A stretch of DNA of 18,213 nucleotides. It comes from Clostridiales bacterium. GTDB taxonomy: Bacteria > Bacillota > Clostridia > Oscillospirales > Oscillospiraceae. Positions 1 through 6,349 of the stretch are shown piece after piece. The stretch's first letter is position 1; the number at the start of each line of letters is the position of its first letter. The position numbers were made by a program, and so were the translations under genes. The stretch covers positions 1 to 18,213 of the forward strand of contig JAHZGF010000065.1 of the NCBI GenBank assembly GCA_019420945.1. The letters run 5' to 3'. Under the pieces are notes generated by a model. That model had not been told where the DNA came from, did not search any database, and saw nothing but the letters and a program-made list of their open reading frames with translations.

Positions 1-51
1 CGTACGGTTCTTAGACGGGAAGGGGCGAGTAATCGCCCCGACCTAGTCGAC
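1..51 (+). mobile_element. 3' end of a group II intron (end of domain V, complete domain VI, 3' splice site) inside virB4
   Basis: Seen: the window opens with CGTACGGTTC, matching the 3' strand of a group II intron domain V. A domain VI fold follows. The upper stem pairs 22-28 with 33-39 around a GTAA loop (29-32). A lower stem pairs 14-19 with 42-48, leaving a single unpaired A at 45. That A is followed by six bases (GTCGAC) to the proposed intron end at 51. This is the spacing expected for the lariat branch point, and the intron ends in the usual AY (AC). VirB4 reading resumes in frame at TAT (52). Known: Ll.LtrB has the same layout (A followed by six bases to the splice site). Inferred: the intron is in sense orientation and can be spliced from the virB4 transcript. 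Its 5' part and any reverse transcriptase lie outside the window. Confidence 0.88.
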
Positions 52-978
52 TATGCCCCGCTGGTGGAGCGGCTGCACGGACAGGTCATTCGCATCAGCC
101 CTACCAGCCCGCACTATATCAATCCGATGGACCTGAACCTGGACTATTCGGATGATGAAAGCCCGCTGTCGCTGAAATCTGATTTCATTTTGTCGCTGTG
201 CGAGTTAATCGTGGGCGGCAAGGAGGGTTTGCAGCCGGTCCAGAAAACCATCATCGACCGCTGTGTGCGGCTGGTCTACAACAATTATCTGAATGACCCG
301 TGCCCGGAAAATATGCCGATCTTGGAGGACCTGTATAACCTCCTGCGGGCGCAGGATGAGAAGGAAGCCCAGTACATCGCCACGGCGCTGGAAATCTACG
401 TCACTGGCTCGCTGAATGTTTTCAATCACCGCAGCAATGTGGACATCACCAACCGCATCGTCTGCTACGACATCCGCGAATTGGGAAAACAACTGAAAAA
501 AATCGGGATGCTGGTGGTGCAGGATCAGGTGTGGAACCGGGTCACCATCAACCGGGCGGCCCACAAGTCCACCCGCTACTACATCGACGAGATGCACCTG
601 CTCTTAAAAGAGGAACAGACCGCCGCTTATACGGTCGAGATTTGGAAACGGTTCAGAAAGTGGGGCGGCATCCCCACGGGGATCACGCAAAATGTCAAAG
701 ACCTGCTTTCCAGCCGTGAGGTGGAGAACATCTTCGAGAACTCCGACTTCGTGTATATGCTCAACCAGGCGGGCGGCGACCGGCAGATTCTTGCCAAGCA
801 GCTGGGCATCTCCCCACATCAGCTGTCCTATGTGACCCATTCCAGTGAGGGCGAGGGCCTGCTGTTCTATGGCAGCGTCATTCTTCCCTTCGTGGACCAC
901 TTCCCGAAGAATACGGAACTCTATCGGATCATGACAACCAAGCCCCAGGACTTGGCGCAAGAATCGAAGGAGGGATAA
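52..978 (+). CDS. virB4: VirB4/TraE-type conjugation ATPase, C-terminal exon (partial)
   Basis: This is the C-terminal 308 residues of the cytoplasmic ATPase that powers the ICE type IV secretion channel. The true start and Walker A lie upstream, beyond the intron. Seen: the exon opens YAPLVERL and continues QVIRISPTSPHYINPMD, a run typical of VirB4 proteins of Gram-positive ICEs. The Walker B segment RYYIDEMHLLL has its Asp-Glu at 586-591. The later motifs WGGIPTGITQNVKDLL, FVYMLNQ and ISPHQLSYV are also family hallmarks, and the protein ends normally at TAA (976-978). A GTG at 64 gives an open frame but is not a real start, because homology continues to its left as far as the intron. The next gene starts 28 bases downstream. 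The family call is strong. The intron junction at 51/52 is inferred from RNA structure and reading frame. Confidence 0.9.
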   Translation, partial: YAPLVERLHGQVIRISPTSPHYINPMDLNLDYSDDESPLSLKSDFILSLCELIVGGKEGLQPVQKTIIDRCVRLVYNNYLNDPCPENMPILEDLYNLLRAQDEKEAQYIATALEIYVTGSLNVFNHRSNVDITNRIVCYDIRELGKQLKKIGMLVVQDQVWNRVTINRAAHKSTRYYIDEMHLLLKEEQTAAYTVEIWKRFRKWGGIPTGITQNVKDLLSSREVENIFENSDFVYMLNQAGGDRQILAKQLGISPHQLSYVTHSSEGEGLLFYGSVILPFVDHFPKNTELYRIMTTKPQDLAQESKEG

Positions 979-1006
979 GCGTACCGGAAGGAATGGGGGC
1001 GGCGGT

Positions 1007-1840
1007 ATGGGTCGCACCTTTCCGAAAGACTACATCAATCAGATTTTTCAGGGTGACTGCTTGGACCTGATGGGAGAACTCCCGGATGGGGCTGTTGCCC
1101 TGATCTTGACCGACCCGCCCTATGGCATCCGGTATCAGAACCAGTTTGCCGCCGCGCCCCACCCCATGCTGGAGGGCGATAGGGGGATCGACTACGGACG
1201 GTTCGCCAAGGAGAGCTACCGCATCTTGGCACCCGACAGCCACGCCTACTTTTTCACCCGGTTTGACTGTTATCCCTACCACTATCAGTGCCTCAAGGAC
1301 GCCGGATTTGCAATAAAGAATTGCCTTGTCATCGAAAAAGGTACTCTGGGCGGCATTGGGGACCTGCATGGGAGCTTTGCCAACAACAGCGAATGGGTGA
1401 TTTTCTGCCAGAAGGGCCGCAGGACATTCAATCACACGACGCTGCTGCGCAATCGAAAACCGGAAGGGATGCACTTTCACAAAGGACGAAATCCCAGCGC
1501 ACGGTATAAAACCCGTTTCCCTGCCTGCTGGTTCGGGCCGGAGTATCCCAAGGCCACCTATAACTCGGCATGGCAGAAGCAGAACGGGATTTTCCATCCC
1601 ACCATCAAAAATATAGAGTGTCTGGCCTGGCTGATCCAGATTTCCAGCGCCCCCGGAGATTTGATTTTCGATGGCTTCATGGGAACCGGAAGCACCGCGC
1701 TGGCGGCTTTGGGGACTGGCCGGACCTTCCTGGGCGCAGAGATTTTCCCTGCTTACTGGCAGACCGCCCAGCAGCGTCTGGCTGCATGGCGCGAGGAACA
1801 CACCCACATCAACGCAAAAAAGGAGGATGATTTACCATGA
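1007..1840 (+). CDS. Orphan site-specific DNA methyltransferase (beta-class, N6-adenine/N4-cytosine type)
   Basis: A 277-aa S-adenosylmethionine-dependent DNA methyltransferase. Seen: the catalytic motif IV DPPYG is near the N-terminus (residues 36-40). The SAM-binding motif I, FDGFMGTGSTALAA, is near residue 225. The order IV then I is that of beta-class amino-methyltransferases. The segment between them would carry target recognition. The N-terminus (INQIFQGDCLDLM) is the usual start of this family. No restriction endonuclease is adjacent. A role in protecting the element from host restriction, or in marking its DNA, is therefore inferred. The start ATG has only a modest G-rich upstream region (GGAAGGAA about 13 bases before it). 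Its TGA stop overlaps the next ATG (ATGA). The recognition sequence cannot be read from the protein. Confidence 0.88.
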   Translation: MGRTFPKDYINQIFQGDCLDLMGELPDGAVALILTDPPYGIRYQNQFAAAPHPMLEGDRGIDYGRFAKESYRILAPDSHAYFFTRFDCYPYHYQCLKDAGFAIKNCLVIEKGTLGGIGDLHGSFANNSEWVIFCQKGRRTFNHTTLLRNRKPEGMHFHKGRNPSARYKTRFPACWFGPEYPKATYNSAWQKQNGIFHPTIKNIECLAWLIQISSAPGDLIFDGFMGTGSTALAALGTGRTFLGAEIFPAYWQTAQQRLAAWREEHTHINAKKEDDLP

Positions 1841-2217
1841 AACCCGCAATTATGAATAATGACCGCATGATGTTTTTTGACCGGACGATGGAGGCCCAGC
1901 GCAGCCAGCTGCTCACGGTGATGGCGGATGCCGTCAGTGAGTGCCGCACGGCGGCGGACCAGGCGGCGGAGTTGAGCGAGACCGGCCAAATCGGCTTGCT
2001 CCGTCTGGTGGAACTTTTGTGTGCAGTCAGAACCCAGCGCGGCCAGGGAGGCGGATTGGTGCTGGAAGGTACTGAGGTGCAGATCCTGGCGGATGTGACC
2101 GCCCAGTTCTATGCCTACCTGACGGAGTGCCGGTTTGCGGACCCGGTCGGATTGGCTGTTTATGCAGAGCTGGGCAGCATGATGGCCTCCCTCATGCTGG
2201 GGGAATGGTTTGAATAA
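1837..2217 (+). CDS. Hypothetical ICE protein, 126 aa
   Basis: I do not recognise a named domain. Seen: a soluble, mostly helical-looking protein, Met- and Ala-rich, with no signal peptide or membrane segment. A strong ribosome binding site, AAGGAGG (1820-1826), lies ten bases before the ATG. The start overlaps the methyltransferase stop as ATGA, and the end overlaps the hydrolase gene start by eight bases, so it is translationally coupled on both sides. This position, the RBS and codon choice like its neighbours support a real gene. A role in assembling or regulating the transfer machinery is possible from context only. Confidence 0.75.
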   Translation: MKPAIMNNDRMMFFDRTMEAQRSQLLTVMADAVSECRTAADQAAELSETGQIGLLRLVELLCAVRTQRGQGGGLVLEGTEVQILADVTAQFYAYLTECRFADPVGLAVYAELGSMMASLMLGEWFE

Positions 2218-3943
2218 GGAGCCGCGCCTGCGCTTCACCGAGGAAGAACGGGCTGATCCGGCACTGGAAAAGCCCATCCGCAAGGCGGACAAGGCCGCCG
2301 CCAAAGCAGATCAGGCGCAGGCCAAAATTCCGAAAAAGAAGGTCAAGCGGGCTGAGATTGACCCCAAGACCGGAAAAGTGACTACCAAGCTGGTGCTGGA
2401 GGATAAGAAAAAACCACCCTCCAAGCTCTCCCATACCCTGCGGGATGCCCCTGCCAATACGGTGGCGGGCAAACTCCATCAGGAGATTCGGGAGTCCGAG
2501 GACGATAACGTGGGCGTGGAGAGCGCCCACAAGTCCGAGGAAGTGGTGGAGACCGGGGCGCGTCTGGTCCGGGAGGGCTATCGCTCCCACAAGCTGAAGC
2601 CCTACCGCAAGGCCGCTCAGGCCGAGCGCAAGCTGGAAAAGGCAAATGTGAATGCCCTGTACCACAAATCGCTGCGGGAAAATCCCCAGCTTGCCAGCAA
2701 TCCTTTTTCCCGCTGGCAGCAAAAGCGAGCCATCAAGAAACAGTACGCCGCCGCCAAACACGCCGGCCAGACAGCCGGGACTGCCGCCGGTGCGGCGCAA
2801 AAAGCCGGGCGGGCAGCCCAGACTGTGAAGGACAAAGCGAAACAGACGGGCGCGTATGTGATGCGCCACAAAAAGGGGGCCGGTATCGTGCTGGTTCTCT
2901 TTTTTATGGTCTGCCTGCTGATGAATACCATTTCTTCCTGTTCCATGATGGCCCAGAGCATCGGCTCCGGTGTGACCGGCTCCACGTTTCCGTCCAGAGA
3001 TGAGGATATGCTGGGCGCAGAAGCCGCCTACGCCGCAAAGGAGGCGGAGCTGCAAGGCTATCTGGACAGCTATGAAAGCACCCACGATTATGACGAGTAC
3101 CACTTTGACCTGGACGAGATCGGGCATGACCCCTATGTGCTGATCTCCATCCTGACCGCCTACCATGAGGGGGAATGGACGCTTTCCGAGGTCCAGGGAA
3201 CCCTGGATATGCTCTTTGAGCGCCAATACATTCTCACCGAGGAAGTGGTGGTGGAGACCCGCTACCGCACCGAGAACCGGATCGGCACCCGCGAAGTTAC
3301 TGACCCGGAGACCGGGGAGACCACGACCGAAGAATATGACTACGAGGTGGAAGTCCCCTATGACTACTATATCTGCTATGTGACCCTGGAAAACTTCGAC
3401 CTGTCCCACCTGCCGGTCTACATCATGGATGAAGATAAGGTGTCCATGTACGCTGTGTATATCGCCACCCAGGGCAACCGGCCGGACCTGTTCCCCCAGA
3501 GCGAATATCCCAATGCCGTGGGACGTGAGGATTACCTGGACTATGATGTACCACCTGAAGCCCTGGAAGATGAACAGTTTGCCGCTATGCTGGCAGAGGC
3601 GGAAAAGTATCTGGGATTCCCCTATGTGTGGGGCGGTTCCAGCCCTTCCACCAGCTTTGACTGTTCCGGCTTTGTCAGCTGGGTCATCAATCATTCCGGC
3701 TGGGATGTGGGGCGGCTGACCGCCAACGGGCTTCTGAACATCTGTACCCCGGTGTCTTCCGCCAACGCAAGGCCCGGAGACCTGATTTTCTTCCAGGGGA
3801 CCTACGACACCGCAGGGGCCTCCCATGTCGGCATCTATGTGGGTGACGGGATGATGATCCACTGCGGAGACCCCATCTCTTACGCAAACATCAACACAAG
3901 CTACTGGCAGAGCCATTTCTATACCTTTGGCAGACTGCCCTGA
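2210..3943 (+). CDS. Membrane-anchored NlpC/P60 peptidoglycan hydrolase (CD1108-type mobile element protein)
   Basis: A 577-aa wall-remodelling enzyme that would open the peptidoglycan for the conjugation channel, the job VirB1 does in other systems. Seen: residues 1-220 are Lys/Ala-rich and charged, probably cytoplasmic. A membrane helix spans about 225-246 (GIVLVLFFMVCLLMNTI). An extracellular acidic region contains DPYVLISILTAYHEGEW, typical of the CD1107/CD1108 family. The C-terminal NlpC/P60 domain starts near 460 (YLGFPYVWGGSSP). Its catalytic Cys is C485 in DCSGFV, the His is H539 in SHVGIYVG, and the third polar residue is probably H551 in MIHCGD. No separate lysozyme domain is visible, unlike two-domain Tn916 Orf14-like enzymes. 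The start is a TTG (2210), chosen because the frame lacks an ATG there and family members begin with a similar KEPRLRFTEEE run. It overlaps the previous gene by eight bases. Confidence 0.88.
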   Translation: MNKEPRLRFTEEERADPALEKPIRKADKAAAKADQAQAKIPKKKVKRAEIDPKTGKVTTKLVLEDKKKPPSKLSHTLRDAPANTVAGKLHQEIRESEDDNVGVESAHKSEEVVETGARLVREGYRSHKLKPYRKAAQAERKLEKANVNALYHKSLRENPQLASNPFSRWQQKRAIKKQYAAAKHAGQTAGTAAGAAQKAGRAAQTVKDKAKQTGAYVMRHKKGAGIVLVLFFMVCLLMNTISSCSMMAQSIGSGVTGSTFPSRDEDMLGAEAAYAAKEAELQGYLDSYESTHDYDEYHFDLDEIGHDPYVLISILTAYHEGEWTLSEVQGTLDMLFERQYILTEEVVVETRYRTENRIGTREVTDPETGETTTEEYDYEVEVPYDYYICYVTLENFDLSHLPVYIMDEDKVSMYAVYIATQGNRPDLFPQSEYPNAVGREDYLDYDVPPEALEDEQFAAMLAEAEKYLGFPYVWGGSSPSTSFDCSGFVSWVINHSGWDVGRLTANGLLNICTPVSSANARPGDLIFFQGTYDTAGASHVGIYVGDGMMIHCGDPISYANINTSYWQSHFYTFGRLP

Positions 3944-3962
3944 CAGAAAGGAGTGTTTACCT

Positions 3963-4205
3963 ATGAGCAGCAAAATCAACCGGCTGCGGGCCGAGCGCGG
4001 CAAAAACGATGAGAAGATCGCTGTCCTGCGCGCCCGCAACAATGAAATCGACAAGCAGATCACCGAACTGGAGAACCTGGATATTGTGGGCATAGTCCGC
4101 AGCATGGGCATGACGCCGGAACAGCTGGCCGCTTTCATCCAGGCGTCCAAAACCGATGCGTCTGCCCTGACCGGAAAGGAGGAAGATTCCCATGAGAACG
4201 ATTAA
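3963..4205 (+). CDS. DUF4315 family protein
   Basis: An 80-aa protein whose sequence (SKINRLRAERGKNDEKI near the N-terminus, then LENLDIVGIVRSMGMTP) fits the DUF4315 family, common in Clostridia ICEs between the NlpC/P60 hydrolase and DUF4366 genes. Seen: the first half is a charged heptad-like helix, probably a coiled coil, and there is no signal or membrane segment. The start ATG at 3963 is set by AAAGGAG at 3947-3953. The frame is open further upstream but runs into the hydrolase gene. Its 3' end overlaps the next gene by 14 bases. The biochemical function is unknown. Conserved neighbourhood suggests it assists the secretion complex. Confidence 0.85.
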   Translation: MSSKINRLRAERGKNDEKIAVLRARNNEIDKQITELENLDIVGIVRSMGMTPEQLAAFIQASKTDASALTGKEEDSHEND

Positions 4206-5457
4206 AACCCGCATTTTCAGCTGCCTGCTGGCCGTGATGCTTGCCATCCCGGCTTTTTCTATGTCTGCGCTGGCGGCTGGCACGGACCCGGAGGCGACGG
4301 AGAGTATCCCCACCACCGGCGGCATTGAGTTTGACACGCCGGAGACGGACAGCAGCCTGTCTCCCGAAGATACCGCAGATACCGAGGACGGTGCTTCCAA
4401 AGAAGATACGGAGGAAACCGAGGCCAGCGCGGACACCGCCGCCATCCTCTCGGAGCTGCTGGGCAAGCTGAATATCACCGCCACTGAAAACGGCGTCCAG
4501 ATCACTTCCGGCGATGCTGACGGCAGTGCGGCCAGCCAGACCGGCACGGTAACGACCGGCGGCAGCAACTTAAATGTCCGTACCGGCGCTGGGACCGAGA
4601 ACCCGGCCATTACCCAGCTGCCCAACGGCACACAGGTTGAGGTGATCGGCACGGAGGGCGGCTGGTACAAAATCCGGCTCCCGGAGCGCGAGGGCTACGT
4701 CTGCGGCGATTACCTGACCGTCAGCGAAACTGCAGGTGGGGACGGCAGCTTCTCTCTTTCTCTTACAGAAGAAGAAACCTCTGCCTTGCTGGAACTGTTC
4801 GGCGGCTTTTCGGGCAGCGATGCCCTGACCCCGGACGGCAACCTGACGCTGATCGACGACATTGGGAGCAGCAGCCAGGCGGGCAAACAGTTCATCACAG
4901 TGGAAAGCAAAAACGGCAACGTGTTTTACTTGATTATCGACCGGGATGATGACGGCGAGGAAACAGTCCACTTTTTGAACCAGGTGGACGAGGCTGATCT
5001 GATGGCGCTGACGGAGGACGGCGAGACCCAGCCTGCGGCCTGCTCCTGCACGGAGCGGTGCCAGGCCGGGGCGGTCAACATGGACTGTGAACTGTGCGAC
5101 CAGGACATGACCGCGTGTGTCGGCCCGGAACTGGAGCCGGAGGAAACGGAAACACCCGAACAGGAGGAAACCGAACCGGAGGCAGAGGAATCCTCCGGCC
5201 TGAACCCGGCAGTCCTTCTGCTGGTCCTTGTCCTGGTGGGCGGCGGCGGAGCCTTTGCCTATTTCAAGCTGGTGAAGAATAAGCCGAAAACTAAGGGCAA
5301 TGACGATCTGGACGATTACGACTATGGTGAGGACAGCGAGGATGCAGATGATACCGGGGAGGATGAAATCTGGGAGACCGAAGATGGGGACCCCGATGAA
5401 GATGACCCGGACGCCGGTGGGGGCGGCGACGAGGAAAGCGAGACCCCGGTGAAATGA
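4192..5457 (+). CDS. DUF4366 (CD1107-type) secreted membrane-anchored protein with SH3b domain
   Basis: A 421-aa surface protein of the conjugation apparatus. Seen: a signal peptide at residues 1-29 (hydrophobic core LLAVMLAIPAF, likely cleavage after ALAA), followed by a Thr/Glu/Asp-rich linker. A bacterial SH3 domain lies at about 121-180 (GSNLNVRTGAGTENPAITQL, then GYVCGDYL). Next comes a DUF4366-like core at 235-280 (KNGNVFYLIIDRDDDG, VHFLNQVDE). A short Cys-rich segment starts at C284 (CSCTERC, then CELC). A single membrane helix spans about 339-361, followed by a very acidic tail of about 55 residues. Signal peptide plus membrane helix implies an outside N-part and a cytoplasmic acidic tail. 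SH3b domains usually bind wall peptides, so a scaffold for the wall hydrolase encoded two genes upstream is a reasonable inference. Confidence 0.86.
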   Translation: MRTIKTRIFSCLLAVMLAIPAFSMSALAAGTDPEATESIPTTGGIEFDTPETDSSLSPEDTADTEDGASKEDTEETEASADTAAILSELLGKLNITATENGVQITSGDADGSAASQTGTVTTGGSNLNVRTGAGTENPAITQLPNGTQVEVIGTEGGWYKIRLPEREGYVCGDYLTVSETAGGDGSFSLSLTEEETSALLELFGGFSGSDALTPDGNLTLIDDIGSSSQAGKQFITVESKNGNVFYLIIDRDDDGEETVHFLNQVDEADLMALTEDGETQPAACSCTERCQAGAVNMDCELCDQDMTACVGPELEPEETETPEQEETEPEAEESSGLNPAVLLLVLVLVGGGGAFAYFKLVKNKPKTKGNDDLDDYDYGEDSEDADDTGEDEIWETEDGDPDEDDPDAGGGGDEESETPVK

Positions 5458-5648
5458 CCCGGTTTACAGACAGCCCCTATGAATCCATGATGACACGCAG
5501 GCCGGAGGGCGGGAAGACTACTTCCCGTCCTCCCTCTTTACCCAAAAGCCACCCCTGTTATGGCTGCGGGAACTATGGGCAGCCCTGTGTAGGCTTCTGC
5601 CATCGGGAAATGACACGCTGGCTCAATGAAAGGAGAAAATCGAAATGA
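5454..5648 (+). CDS. Small Cys-rich ICE protein, 64 aa
   Basis: A short basic protein starting MTRFTDSPYESMM, followed by a Pro-rich linker and a compact cysteine cluster (CYGCGNYGQPCVGFCHRE) with spacing C-x2-C-x5-C-x3-C plus His, which could bind one metal ion. It overlaps the DUF4366 stop by ATGA and its own TGA overlaps the next ATG, so it sits in a translationally coupled chain. I recall similar small proteins at this position in related elements, but no function is established. Small size is the main uncertainty. The tight overlaps on both sides argue that it is real. Confidence 0.75.
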   Translation: MTRFTDSPYESMMTRRPEGGKTTSRPPSLPKSHPCYGCGNYGQPCVGFCHREMTRWLNERRKSK

Positions 5649-6349
5649 AGATTTTTAAGACAGCCGTTAAGGCGATTCTGGTGTTTGATGCGGCCTATCT
5701 GTGCTTTGTCTGTGCGGAAGATGTATGCTCCCGGATTCGCAGCCGCATGAAAAAGAAAAACAAGACAGAACCCGAACCCCACTTTTTGGACGATGAGGAA
5801 GAAGATACCGATTACTATCTGACCCCGGCCCTGTGCATGGATTCCCTGCGCCTGCTGCACCGGGGCGATGTGATGGATTTTATCGAGGAACGGATTGTTC
5901 CGAAGGAAAAGGCGGTCTTTCAGGCGCTGACGGAGACAGAACAGGAAATGACAAAACTTCTGCTGGCCTCCTGCATCGGCCTGTTGGTGGAAGAAGCCCC
6001 TTATGATGAGCGGAGCTTTCCGACGCTTCTGGATGTGCTGGAATACTGCACGGGTGAGGATGAGCCTGACGCAGTGGACATTCTTATGCAGGAGAACGGC
6101 AAAAAGCAGGACCCGAAGCCGGAGTATTTCTGCCGCTACCAGAAATACAAGCTGGCCTGTCAGAACAAGGCCAGGATCATTGATGTGTGCCGTGTGATTG
6201 TAAACGACATCCTGGCAGAGCTGTATCACGGCTACTACAACGTGGAGCTGGATTTCCTTTTGTATGAGCCGGTTTCCAAGAAGCTGTCCAAAACGGCGTT
6301 TGGCGATTCAGATTGGGAGGTGGATGAAGATGCGCTTAGTGATTGCTGA
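5645..6349 (+). CDS. Hypothetical protein, 234 aa, resembling part of a VirD4/TraG coupling protein
   Basis: No formally named domain is recognised. Seen: a hydrophobic N-terminus (about residues 5-24, perhaps one weak membrane anchor), a basic patch RIRSRMKKKNK, an acidic stretch, then a helical domain at about 55-200. That domain contains LLLASCIGLLVEEAPYDERS and FCRYQKYKLACQNKARII. From memory, VirD4 ATPases of these ICEs have an insert with the same pattern (EAP..E..F..LL, then Y.KYKLA.GKT.KSI), but this protein has no Walker A or B motif. A role as partner or decoy of the coupling protein is therefore only an inference. The start overlaps the preceding stop (ATGA), and the 3' end overlaps topB by 20 bases. 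Confidence 0.72.
   Translation: MKIFKTAVKAILVFDAAYLCFVCAEDVCSRIRSRMKKKNKTEPEPHFLDDEEEDTDYYLTPALCMDSLRLLHRGDVMDFIEERIVPKEKAVFQALTETEQEMTKLLLASCIGLLVEEAPYDERSFPTLLDVLEYCTGEDEPDAVDILMQENGKKQDPKPEYFCRYQKYKLACQNKARIIDVCRVIVNDILAELYHGYYNVELDFLLYEPVSKKLSKTAFGDSDWEVDEDALSDC

Noticed and set aside
22..39. Perfect GGGGCGA/TCGCCCC hairpin near the left end as a transcription terminator
   Set aside because: It is not followed by a T run and fits exactly as the upper stem of group II intron domain VI, with the domain V end before it and the splice site after it.
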